Made by a program: the position numbers and the translations under genes. This document shows positions 7,903 to 14,893 of a stretch of DNA of 56,459 bases, one piece after another. Positions within the stretch are counted from its first letter, which is position 1. Each line of letters starts with the position of its first letter. The stretch is from Oscillospiraceae bacterium (GTDB taxonomy: Bacteria > Bacillota > Clostridia > Oscillospirales > Oscillospiraceae): NCBI GenBank assembly GCA_018053145.1, contig JAGPMA010000009.1, positions 1-56,459 of the forward strand, given 5' to 3'. The notes under the pieces were generated by a model. That model had not been told where the DNA came from. It was given only the letters and a program-made list of their open reading frames with translations, and made no database searches.

Positions 7903-8586
7903 ATGAAAAAGCTGTATTTTCCCCTTCTCACTATTTTGTTATTGGTTTTTTTTACGTCCTGCGGCTTAGCGGCACAAGTCGAAGCTTTGCCTCCGGCAGA
8001 AGCGGACACGGAAAGCCAGTTTGGTGTGGATAAAAACATCAACATTGAAACTATCGACAACTGGCTTAATCGCGAGGATGTCGCTTATCGTGATGTTCGC
8101 ATGCTCTTTGACCCTGCGGATTACGCATCAATTGGCGGTGACGCCGATTTGAGCCGTACGATTAAGGGCTTTAAAATTGTACCTTACCCGTATATTGCAA
8201 CTTTATCAGCTTTGCCGGTATCCGGTGCGTATGACGGCGCTTGTCTATTCGACGTAACTTGGAGCGAAGACGGCTCAATTCTATCTGCGGATGGAAATTT
8301 TGATGAATCAGCTATGATTCTTGAGGAACTTTTTCCGAAGGATAAAGCCATTTTTCTCATGTGCGGCGGCGGTGGTTACTCAGGCATGATGAAGTCACTT
8401 CTGATTTTTCTCGGCTGGGATGCATCAAAGCTTTACAACATTGGAGGTAATTGGAGCTACAGCGGAAGCAACTCAGAAGAGCTTATCGTCTATCCTGATG
8501 AAGCCGATGGAAACAACATTTATGCAACCTGGCGCGCAGACTATGCCTATATTGATTTATCACGCCTGCATCCTATAGGTGATTGA
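7903..8586 (+). CDS. Rhodanese-like lipoprotein
   Basis: The true start is ATG 7903 behind GAAGGAG; a longer upstream frame runs through the hairpin and is not supported. The 227-residue product has a signal peptide with lipobox FTSC (Cys20). The C-terminal half reads AIFLMCGGGGYSG, then LIFLGWDASKLYNIGG. This matches the rhodanese active-site loop with Cys154 and the following helix and strand. The loop is all glycine after the cysteine, where sulfurtransferases usually have CRxGxR, so sulfur specificity may differ. Family proteins move sulfur or act as binding domains. Its place between two redox-type lipoproteins suggests extracytoplasmic sulfur or thiol chemistry. Confidence 0.65.
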   Translation: MKKLYFPLLTILLLVFFTSCGLAAQVEALPPAEADTESQFGVDKNINIETIDNWLNREDVAYRDVRMLFDPADYASIGGDADLSRTIKGFKIVPYPYIATLSALPVSGAYDGACLFDVTWSEDGSILSADGNFDESAMILEELFPKDKAIFLMCGGGGYSGMMKSLLIFLGWDASKLYNIGGNWSYSGSNSEELIVYPDEADGNNIYATWRADYAYIDLSRLHPIGD

Positions 8587-8587
8587 C

Positions 8588-9163
8588 ATGAAAAGCATAA
8601 AAACAGTCGCGATAGCATTGGCTTTGCTGGTCTTCGTCGGATGCTCCTCAGCCACACCTAAAAACACATATAACGAGTTCATCTACACGCACTATTCCTC
8701 GGGCGGAACGCCGGAGGAATATACCGCTGTAATTTTATTTGAGCAGGCCTGTTCGACCTTCACAGCCTACCAAGTGTCTTATGCCTCCTGCACCTGCCGC
8801 GATTCTCTTGTAGCATATTACTCTGTCTGCTATGTGGAGCTTTTGAACACCAAACAATCTTCGCAGGAAGCCGCAATTCGCACTATCACCCTCGGTGACA
8901 ACATGGGACTATATGGTGACAGCAACCCAAACTATTACATAGCCGAGTACACGGATGAATACATGGACCAACATTTCGTCCAGTGTCTTGTCGGAGAAAC
9001 TAAAGAAGCTTTTGACGACTGGAAAGGCTACCGTACGCAGCTTAAAAGCGTGGACGTTGACGCGGTTACTGGCGCTTCGGTAACTACGGGGAACTTGACC
9101 TCAATGCTCAAAAGCCTTTTTGAGTATCATGCGAAGAAATATTATTCGGAGGCGGACAAATGA
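8588..9163 (+). CDS. FMN-binding-domain-like lipoprotein
   Basis: ATG 8588 follows the previous stop by one base, with AGGTG as ribosome-binding site; GTG 8579 is an alternative. The 191-residue product has lipobox FVGC (Cys19). Near the C terminus DAVTGASVTTGNL (from Asp159) matches the FMN_bind flavinylation region of NqrC/RnfG proteins, DxxTGATxT, with Ser165 where Thr normally receives FMN through ApbE. A CTC pair near residue 60 is an added Cys feature. The protein is probably exported and may carry covalent FMN if Ser is accepted. No apbE gene is present in the window. The neighbours suggest a role in extracellular electron transfer. Confidence 0.6.
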   Translation: MKSIKTVAIALALLVFVGCSSATPKNTYNEFIYTHYSSGGTPEEYTAVILFEQACSTFTAYQVSYASCTCRDSLVAYYSVCYVELLNTKQSSQEAAIRTITLGDNMGLYGDSNPNYYIAEYTDEYMDQHFVQCLVGETKEAFDDWKGYRTQLKSVDVDAVTGASVTTGNLTSMLKSLFEYHAKKYYSEADK

Positions 9164-9711
9164 TTAACATTTTTCTCACAGGTGAAGTAGGCATAGGTAA
9201 ATCAACTTTCATAGAAAAAACGCTTGCTTTGCTTCCCGATGTTGTTTACGGTGGCTTTCGTACCATCAGTTCAGCTCCGATAACCGCAGAAGCCATGCTG
9301 GACGTTTTTATTGAGAGCGCATGGGAAAAGATGCCGCGTGACATATCACATCGGGTCGGAACTCGCTGGGGTGATAAGCGCTTTACCGCATACCCCGAAA
9401 TATTCGACAGTATAGGTGCTAGTGTACTTGCCGCTCCACCCGCGAATGCATCACTTATCCTCATGGATGAGCTTGGCGTGATGGAGTCTGACGCTGAGCT
9501 TTTTAAAAGCGCTGTTTTTGATGTTTTAAACAGTTCTTCATCTGTGTTAGGAACTATAAAACCTAAACAAACTGATTTTCTCAACGCGATACGTGCTCAT
9601 AAGCGCAGTATCGTTTTCGAGATCAATCAGCAGAATCGTGATAGCTTGCACTTTCGTATTGCCAACCTTTTGAAGGACGAATTATTTATTGATAAAGTAA
9701 TTCCAAAATAA
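9160..9711 (+). CDS. THEP1-family P-loop NTPase
   Basis: The 183-residue cytoplasmic protein starts at ATG 9160, overlapping the upstream stop by four bases. Walker A GEVGIGKST lies at residues 8-16, and the Walker B-like strand LILMDELGVME near residue 105. This layout and length match the THEP1/COG1618 NTPase family (nucleotide-triphosphatases of uncertain physiological role, about 180 residues). It is the last gene of the operon and the only cytoplasmic soluble one besides the ABC ATPase. It might serve cofactor or nucleotide metabolism for the exported redox proteins, but that is inference. Confidence 0.75.
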   Translation: MINIFLTGEVGIGKSTFIEKTLALLPDVVYGGFRTISSAPITAEAMLDVFIESAWEKMPRDISHRVGTRWGDKRFTAYPEIFDSIGASVLAAPPANASLILMDELGVMESDAELFKSAVFDVLNSSSSVLGTIKPKQTDFLNAIRAHKRSIVFEINQQNRDSLHFRIANLLKDELFIDKVIPK

Positions 9712-9750
9712 GAACTCAAGCGCTTATCTGCACTTGAGCTCTTATTTTTC
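9710..9750 (+). terminator. Terminator of the lipoprotein/ABC operon
   Basis: CTCAAG at 9715-9720 pairs with CTTGAG at 9733-9738, extended outward by AGA/TCT across one mismatch. TTATTTTTCTT follows. It begins at the stop codon of the NTPase gene and separates it from the convergent MerR gene. Confidence 0.75.
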
Positions 9751-9756
9751 TTCATG

Positions 9757-10557
9757 TTACTTTGTAATTGGGAAGTAGATTTCAGTCACATACTCGCTTT
9801 GTTGTACATTGTCCTGGCAGCCCTTGGCATACAATTCGATGGGAGGTCCGGAAATTGTATATCCCTCACGTTCGATCCACTCGGCAAGTGCAGTATAGCA
9901 CGCAGTAAAGTCGTCATAGGGCCCAACATGCTCCGCATAGCAGCAAAATCCAGGGTCCAACTTGCGAATACTATCGCCGCTGCTCTGTGCGACAAGAATG
10001 CCCACCTCTATATCAGAGTGCTCACGATTAAAGTTTCCTTCGTCATGGTATATTCCTAAGCAGGGTCCGACGGGAGTATAGCTGTTTTTGCCCAATCCGG
10101 CAAAGAGTTTTTCAAACACCTCTCCAAAATCCTTTAGGCTCATCATCTGCCTGAGAGAATAGATATTTTTCTGTTGGAATTCAACAGTTTTAATAACATA
10201 ATTTGATTGCATAATGTCCTCACGCCTTTCAATTTTTTCGATGTCCTGCTCCATTTGAAGCAGAATTTGCTGCTGAACGGAAATCTGAGACAAAAACTGG
10301 CCCTTTTTGTCCTGAATCATTCTGCCGAGATAGTCATTGTCTTTTTTCGCTAGTACGCCGGCAATTTCAGGCAAAGAAAACTGATACTGCTTAAGCCGTG
10401 TTATAAGCAGCATATCGCGAAGCTGGGTAGCCTCATAGTATCTGTATCCCGTTTCACTGCTGACGTATCCCGGCTTTAAAAGGCCTATCTGGTCATAATA
10501 GCGAAGTGTTTTTGCTGACACTCTGCTGATTTTTGAGAATTCTCCGATTGTTAGCAT
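9757..10557 (-). CDS. MerR-family regulator with GyrI-like effector domain
   Basis: The 266-residue protein begins MLTIGEFSKISRVSAKTLRYYDQIGLL, the winged-helix DNA-binding domain of MerR regulators. A coiled-coil dimerisation segment follows near residues 75-120. The C-terminal half (about 120-266), with YTPVGPCLGIYHDE, is a GyrI/AraC-effector-binding fold like that of BmrR and multidrug-sensing MerR proteins. It therefore probably senses a hydrophobic or cationic small molecule. Its own promoter has the MerR-type 19-base spacer, which points to autoregulation. No obvious efflux gene lies next to it. The start ATG 10557 has only a weak upstream GGCGG. Confidence 0.9.
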   Translation of the reverse strand: MLTIGEFSKISRVSAKTLRYYDQIGLLKPGYVSSETGYRYYEATQLRDMLLITRLKQYQFSLPEIAGVLAKKDNDYLGRMIQDKKGQFLSQISVQQQILLQMEQDIEKIERREDIMQSNYVIKTVEFQQKNIYSLRQMMSLKDFGEVFEKLFAGLGKNSYTPVGPCLGIYHDEGNFNREHSDIEVGILVAQSSGDSIRKLDPGFCCYAEHVGPYDDFTACYTALAEWIEREGYTISGPPIELYAKGCQDNVQQSEYVTEIYFPITK

Positions 10558-10586
10558 TTAGTCACCGCCCGGTCGATTTTTGGTTG

Positions 10587-10598
10587 AGAACATGTTCT
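10587..10598. promoter_or_regulatory. 12-bp perfect palindrome near the merR transcription start
   Basis: AGAACATGTTCT lies just downstream of the minus-strand -10 box. It resembles a LexA half-site pair, but the spacing inside (GAAC-AT-GTTC) is two bases shorter than the Firmicute LexA box, so SOS control is unlikely. It may be part of the regulator-binding region. Confidence 0.35.
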
Positions 10599-10604
10599 GA
10601 TATG

Positions 10605-10635
10605 AGTATAGGGCTTCCAGTAAGGGCAAAGTCAA
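10605..10635 (-). promoter_or_regulatory. MerR-type promoter with 19-base spacer (merR-like gene)
   Basis: On the minus strand TTGACT (10635-10630) and TATACT (10610-10605) are separated by exactly 19 bases, two longer than a normal SigA promoter. This is the hallmark of promoters that MerR proteins activate by DNA distortion. The spacer holds an imperfect dyad centred on CTTACTGGAAG (8 of 11 positions symmetric). The 5' leader to ATG 10557 is about 40 bases. Confidence 0.7.
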
Positions 10636-10667
10636 TAGATAATTTAAATATTTTTTATTTTTATTTA

Positions 10668-10676
10668 TGATATAAT
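10668..10676 (+). promoter_or_regulatory. Extended -10 promoter of glycerate kinase
   Basis: TGA followed by a perfect TATAAT (10671-10676) lies about 95 bases before the start codon; the -35 region is A/T-only and unclear. Confidence 0.5.
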
Positions 10677-10698
10677 AGTAAAAGGCGGTTCTTATTTT

Positions 10699-10725
10699 GC
10701 GCATACCGGCCTTGTCGGCATGCGC
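10699..10725 (+). other. Leader hairpin before glycerate kinase
   Basis: GCGCAT (10699-10704) pairs with ATGCGC (10720-10725), with CCG/CGG inside across one mismatch. No T-run follows. It would form in the 5' leader about 45 bases before the gene and could affect stability or translation. Confidence 0.5.
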
Positions 10726-10769
10726 TCAATTTCTGTGTACATATCATAACACTGCTTCGAGGGTTGAAA

Positions 10770-11900
10770 ATGAATAGTTTAAATAGAATTATAGTCATTC
10801 CTGATTCCTTTAAAAGCGGAATCACTTCCGTAAGATTTTGTGAGCTTTCAAAGATAGCAATTAATAACATATTTCCGGACACCGAAGTTATCACTATTCC
10901 TGTTGGAGACGGTGGCGAGGGCACTGTTTATGCCTTTTTGTCCGCTGTCGGCGGAGAAAAAATACATGTTTCTGTGAAAAACCCTTTTTTTGAGGACATG
11001 GAAGCTTATTACGGCATGCTGCCAAATAAAACCGCAGTGATCGAAATGGCTGTTTGTGCAGGTCTCCCACTTGCAAATGGAAGAGCAAATCCCCTAATTA
11101 CAAGCACCTATGGAGTCGGTCAGCTTATTTCCCACGCAATAGGGCAGGGTTGTACGAGCATTATTCTTGCAATTGGCGGAAGTGCGACAAACGATGCGGG
11201 ATGCGGAATGGCTAGTGCTTTAGGTGTAAGGTTCTTTGACGAGCAAAACCACGAATTCATACCTACAGGCGGAACCCTTCACAAAATCAAAGACATCGAT
11301 ATGAAAGATTTTAAGCTCGCAGTACCGGTTACTGCAATGTGCGATATCGATAATCCTCTTTACGGAACGCAAGGCGCTGCTCACGTTTTCGCTCCTCAAA
11401 AGGGTGCAGACAGTACTTCGGTTGAACTTCTTGACGAAGGTCTTAGACACTTTGCGAAAGTTGTAAAAACTCAACTCTTTGTAGATGTCCAAAACCTATC
11501 GGGTGGTGGAGCTGCAGGCGGTCTTGGTGCTGGCGCGGTGTGCTTTCTAAAGGCCGACTTGAAAATGGGTATTGATGTTGTGCTTGATGCTGTTTCCTTT
11601 GACAGCCTTCTCGCCGATACAGATTTAGTCATAACAGGAGAAGGTAAAATCGACACCCAATCGTTAAGAGGCAAAGCTGTCGTGGGTATAGCTAAGAGAG
11701 CAAAAGAAAAGAATGTCCCAGTGATTGCTATTGTCGGAGATATTGGTGACAATATCGAGGAAGCCTACGAAATGGGCATTAGCGCAATATTTTCAATTAA
11801 CAGGGTTGCCATTCCTCGCGAGGACGCAAAGAAACGAAGTGAGAGTGATTTAGGCCTTACTCTTGAGAATATCCTTAGATTTATCCGAAGCTTATCTTAA
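10770..11900 (+). CDS. Glycerate kinase (GarK/GlxK family)
   Basis: ATG 10770 behind GAGGG is preferred over TTG 10764, giving 376 residues, the usual family length. The protein opens with IIVIPDSFKSG and PVGDGGEGT, the two signatures of type I glycerate kinases, and later has IGGSATNDAGCGMASALG, LSGGGAAGGLGAG and ITGEGKIDTQS. The enzyme phosphorylates D-glycerate to 2- or 3-phosphoglycerate in the cytoplasm. It stands as a single-gene transcript with its own promoter and a very strong terminator. Confidence 0.95.
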   Translation: MNSLNRIIVIPDSFKSGITSVRFCELSKIAINNIFPDTEVITIPVGDGGEGTVYAFLSAVGGEKIHVSVKNPFFEDMEAYYGMLPNKTAVIEMAVCAGLPLANGRANPLITSTYGVGQLISHAIGQGCTSIILAIGGSATNDAGCGMASALGVRFFDEQNHEFIPTGGTLHKIKDIDMKDFKLAVPVTAMCDIDNPLYGTQGAAHVFAPQKGADSTSVELLDEGLRHFAKVVKTQLFVDVQNLSGGGAAGGLGAGAVCFLKADLKMGIDVVLDAVSFDSLLADTDLVITGEGKIDTQSLRGKAVVGIAKRAKEKNVPVIAIVGDIGDNIEEAYEMGISAIFSINRVAIPREDAKKRSESDLGLTLENILRFIRSLS

Positions 11901-11921
11901 TTGTTTTTTATACCTTGTGCA

Positions 11922-11970
11922 AGAAGCTGTCCGCATAAACTCATGGTTTATGCGGACAGCTTCTTATTTG
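11922..11970 (+). terminator. Strong terminator after glycerate kinase
   Basis: Twenty perfect pairs (11922-11941 with 11947-11966; AAGAAGCTGTCCGCATAAAC on the left arm) close a five-base loop, followed by ATTT. The stem is unusually long for an intrinsic terminator. Confidence 0.8.
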
Positions 11971-12043
11971 GCTATAAATACTACGCGATTTGCATCGCGC
12001 TTCTATTTAGTATATTGAGTACAGTAATACCGTAACAGTTTAT

Positions 12044-12211
12044 TCAGTAATCAATAGACAACTTCATGTACCTATTCCAACATTCGTTCGCTTTCGATGT
12101 TAACACTGCTTCATCGACGTTCACTAAATGTCCGTCCTTAACAACGATTTCTCCGTTAACAACCGTATAATCAACGCTTCCCTTATATCCTACCGTCGCA
12201 AGGAGTGCCAT
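12044..12211 (-). pseudogene. C-terminal remnant of an amidohydrolase (8-oxoguanine deaminase/SsnA-like)
   Basis: Reading the minus strand, codons from about 12211 to the stop at 12044-12046 give MALLATVGYKGSVDYTVVNG and then EIVVKDGHLVNVDE. This is the conserved last strand pair and tail of cytosine-deaminase-like amidohydrolases: the VDYTIVNGxxVVxDG pattern. The metal-binding barrel (about 400 residues) is missing; upstream of the remnant the frame hits a stop at 12215-12217. The homology ends exactly where another truncated frame begins on the plus strand, so this is a deletion relic, not a gene. An inverted repeat CGCGAT/ATCGCG at 11985-12000 may be its old terminator. Confidence 0.65.
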
Positions 12212-12393
12212 ACTCTAACTCGGACAACCCAGTAAAAATTGCTGTATATAACAGCAGCGAATACATACGTGGCGAAGGCGGACAAGCCTGGGGACAGATC
12301 ATAGTAACAGTCGACGACAAAGCTGAACAAGCAGGCAATTACTACCTAAGCACAGAACTTAACTTTCAGCAAGCAGTTGTTGAAATTAGGTAA
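12205..12393 (+). pseudogene. C-terminal remnant of an unrecognised (probably secreted) protein
   Basis: The frame to stop 12391-12393 reads NPVKIAVYNSSEYIRGEGG, QAWGQIIVTVDDKAE and then NYYLSTELNFQQAVVEIR. It has the look of the last beta strands of a larger protein, but it lacks a credible start: only a GTG inside AAGGAGTG, which belongs to the neighbouring relic. It lies 27 bases before the TasA-like gene, in the same direction, and may be what is left of the first gene of that locus. The family was not recognised. It is possible, though less likely, that it is still translated from GTG 12205. Confidence 0.45.
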
Positions 12394-12420
12394 ATAAATT
12401 TTTTAAAGGGGAGCAATCAA

Positions 12421-13128
12421 ATGAAAAAAGCAAAGATCCTAGCAGTAATCCTAGTTATGTCGCTCATGTTGACGGGAGTGGCATACGCATTGTGGAACGA
12501 GAACGTCACACTCAGTACAACGGCAGCTATGGGCGAAATGGATTTGGCTATCACTTGTGATAATCACATTTACCCGCTGTCATTTATGCCCGGAATCGGT
12601 GCTCTTGGCCGCACGTACACTTATGCTGACATGGAAGACTACATGAATCCGTTAACCGGCTGTGTTTCGGCTGATAGGCAGAGCATTACTGTCACCGTCG
12701 GCGACATGTATCCCGGCGCAAAATACGGCCTTAACTATGCAATTAGAAACACCGGCGATGTCCCCTTTAAACTTAAAGGCGTAACTGTCACTTGCACAGA
12801 CAATTCAGCTCTCTTTGCAAAGCTTACCGGAAGCTTCCAGTTCTTATATCAGAAGGCTGATGGAGCAACGACACCTATCTTTGTATCTGCATCCGCAATG
12901 ACCGCAGATAGACTCGGCAACGCCATTGCTGACGCTTGCAAAGACATCGTTGTATATCCCGGTGACGAGCTTGTTGGCTATCGCGCCAACCAGGATGAAG
13001 TATCCACCTTCATGCAGGTGATGGTTGACGGCACAATCACAGGTGACGAGTTTGAAAACCAGAGCACCTCCTTCGTTGTTGACTTCAACTGGGAACAGTG
13101 CAACCCCGTATACTTCCCCGGCGTATAA
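12421..13128 (+). CDS. TasA/camelysin-like exported protein with SipW-type signal
   Basis: The 235-residue product starts at ATG 12421 behind GGGGAG. Its signal peptide (about residues 1-23) ends in VAYALWNENVTLS, the A(L/F)W/FxD-N type junction of SipW-dependent substrates. The mature part has the TasA-type beta-sandwich strings ITVTVGDMYPGAKYGLNYAI and NTGDVPFKLKGVTV. TasA-like proteins form extracellular fibres or coat components. A SipW-type signal peptidase is encoded two genes downstream, which supports the assignment. A stable hairpin follows the gene, as often seen behind highly expressed structural genes. Confidence 0.75.
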   Translation: MKKAKILAVILVMSLMLTGVAYALWNENVTLSTTAAMGEMDLAITCDNHIYPLSFMPGIGALGRTYTYADMEDYMNPLTGCVSADRQSITVTVGDMYPGAKYGLNYAIRNTGDVPFKLKGVTVTCTDNSALFAKLTGSFQFLYQKADGATTPIFVSASAMTADRLGNAIADACKDIVVYPGDELVGYRANQDEVSTFMQVMVDGTITGDEFENQSTSFVVDFNWEQCNPVYFPGV

Positions 13129-13147
13129 GTAGTCTCGTTCTCATCAA

Positions 13148-13180
13148 AACTGTGAGGGGGCAAATTGCCCCTTCACGGTT
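13148..13180 (+). other. Hairpin between the TasA-like gene and the next gene
   Basis: AACTGTGAGGGGGCAA pairs with TTGCCCCTTCACGGTT through 16 positions with two imperfect pairs. The downstream bases are AATTAATTG, not a T-run, so it is probably a partial terminator or a 3' stabiliser that uncouples expression of the first gene from the rest. Confidence 0.6.
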
Positions 13181-13238
13181 AATTAATTGCGATGGTTCTT
13201 GTAATTTTTTGTCACTAATTTTTTTTGGAGGGGTAAAT

Positions 13239-13634
13239 ATGATAAAAAAATTTGTTGCGCTTGGATTAGTAGTTTTAGGCGCGTTTATAATATTGCCCTT
13301 TGGTTTTGGATTGTGGAACGATAACATTGAAGTACACGGTGAAATAACAATTGCAGGAATCGAGTCGATTACTCCTTCAGACTCTGAAACTATAGAAGAA
13401 ACACCGTCCGAATCTGTCTGCGACGAACCACAAATCTCATCCGACAGCAGTGTTGCAACGGATAATGAAGCTATAAAAGAAAGCGAAAGTCCGAAGCTGC
13501 CATCAACCGGCAATGATGAAGGCTTAATCAGCTCTACTGATAGCAGCAAGGTCGAGAAGACGGATACACCCTTGCCTCTCAAACCGGTTGAAGCGGTAGA
13601 CTCTGAGAGCTGTTCAGAGCAAGCACAGCCGTAA
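13239..13634 (+). CDS. Small acidic, Ser/Glu-rich exported protein of the TasA/SipW locus
   Basis: The start is ATG 13239 behind TTGGAGGGG; the longer frame upstream crosses the hairpin. The 131-residue product has an N-terminal membrane/signal segment ending FGFGLWNDNIEVHGEI, similar to the SipW-type junction of its neighbour. The rest is low-complexity and acidic (many E, S, D, T, P). An LPSTG sequence occurs in the middle (about residue 88), but no hydrophobic segment or basic tail follows, so sortase anchoring is not supported. The family was not recognised. Its place suggests an accessory or anchor protein for the TasA-like fibre protein. Confidence 0.6.
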   Translation: MIKKFVALGLVVLGAFIILPFGFGLWNDNIEVHGEITIAGIESITPSDSETIEETPSESVCDEPQISSDSSVATDNEAIKESESPKLPSTGNDEGLISSTDSSKVEKTDTPLPLKPVEAVDSESCSEQAQP

Positions 13635-13700
13635 TCAGAGAATATGTAAAGTGCGATTAATATAAGTCCAAAATAATTTGAAATTGTTAAGCAGGGTGGG

Positions 13701-14873
13701 ATGGCGTTGATTCGCAGAGTTGAAAAATACCATTACATAACAATACTTGTGATGCTGATTATATTATTTGTTTTAGAAAACACTCAATTGCTTGGAATAG
13801 AAGATTTTTTTAGTTATTCTGCTTTAATGTTTCTTAAAACAGTGATGTGGGTTGCCTTAGGTTTAATCATCAAAATCTTTCCTTCTGTAATGTTTCACGG
13901 GCTTGTTCGGCTTAAGTCGACTGTCATATCCCTTTCATTTATATTTGCCATATTCTATCTTCTTGTATTTATGCTAATCGGATTCTTCACTGCCTTCGGA
14001 AAAAGCACATACAGCATGTCGCTTCTCGGAATTGTCTCCAACATTTTCCCAATGTGTACGGCTTTAATCGGTGGTGAAATGTGCAGGTCGTTTCTTATTA
14101 ACAGCTTGTCGAAAAGGAAGCCTTACAGGTCAATTATTGCTTTAAGTCTCATATTTTCTGTATTCAATATGTCGCTGGGAAATGTTAAAGGCTTAAGTGA
14201 CAGTCTTGATATTCTCGAATATCTAAACAATATGGTTTTCCCCCAAATGACTCAAAATATAGCAGCCTCATGCCTTGTATATCTGTCAGGTCCGCTGCCC
14301 GCTATAATCTATCTTGGCATTATACGTTTGTTCAATTTCTTATCACCTTATATTCCGAATCCTTCGGAAATTCCAAGGCTGCTTTTTAACGTGCTGTTTC
14401 CGCTGCTAAGCATCTGGATAGTTTTAAAAGTTTATGCTAGTGAGGCAGCCATAACAAGCAGAAACACCCACAAGAAATTTGACAACTTCGGTTGGTTTGC
14501 TGTCAGCACCTTGTCTGTTGCCATAGTTTGGTTTTCTGTGGGTCTTTTTCCGATATTTCCTTCTGTTATATTAACAGGAAGCATGGAACCAAAAATCAAA
14601 CCGGGAGATGTAGTAATTGTTGATAAAACCGGCAGCGATAACGTAAATGTCGGTGACATAGTCATGTATTACAGCGAGGACGAAATATATATCACTCACC
14701 GAGTTATAGAGGAGATAGATTCATCCGGGCAGCCGCAGTTCATAACAAAGGGCGACAATAATCCCTGTGCGGATCCTGCAATTGTGAGTGCAGCGCAGGT
14801 CAAAGGGCGTGTTATCGGTACAATTCCAAAGCTCGGCAAATTAGCGCTATATCTAAGAAGCGCCCAAAGCTAA
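13701..14873 (+). CDS. SipW-type signal peptidase I with long membrane domain
   Basis: The 390-residue protein has about six hydrophobic segments in residues 15-290. A type I signal peptidase domain follows, with FPSVILTGSMEPKIKPGD (Ser294), ITHRVIEE (His333) and TKGDNNPCADP. The Ser/His pair, instead of Ser/Lys, marks the archaeal/ER-like branch to which Bacillus SipW belongs. It probably processes the TasA-like protein upstream. The N-terminal membrane region is much longer than in SipW (about 190 residues). AGGGTGGG precedes the ATG. Confidence 0.85.
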   Translation: MALIRRVEKYHYITILVMLIILFVLENTQLLGIEDFFSYSALMFLKTVMWVALGLIIKIFPSVMFHGLVRLKSTVISLSFIFAIFYLLVFMLIGFFTAFGKSTYSMSLLGIVSNIFPMCTALIGGEMCRSFLINSLSKRKPYRSIIALSLIFSVFNMSLGNVKGLSDSLDILEYLNNMVFPQMTQNIAASCLVYLSGPLPAIIYLGIIRLFNFLSPYIPNPSEIPRLLFNVLFPLLSIWIVLKVYASEAAITSRNTHKKFDNFGWFAVSTLSVAIVWFSVGLFPIFPSVILTGSMEPKIKPGDVVIVDKTGSDNVNVGDIVMYYSEDEIYITHRVIEEIDSSGQPQFITKGDNNPCADPAIVSAAQVKGRVIGTIPKLGKLALYLRSAQS

Positions 14874-14893
14874 CAAATTGGGAGGAATTAATT

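Noticed and set aside
10587..10598. AGAACATGTTCT as a LexA/SOS box
   Set aside because: The inner spacing is two bases where Firmicute LexA boxes (GAAC-N4-GTTC) have four.
11922..11966. Long inverted repeat as a transposon end
   Set aside because: The arms are separated by only five bases directly after a gene, and no transposase frame or target duplication is nearby; it is a terminator.
13548..13570. Sortase anchoring of the small acidic protein
   Set aside because: LPSTG is not followed by a membrane segment or basic tail.
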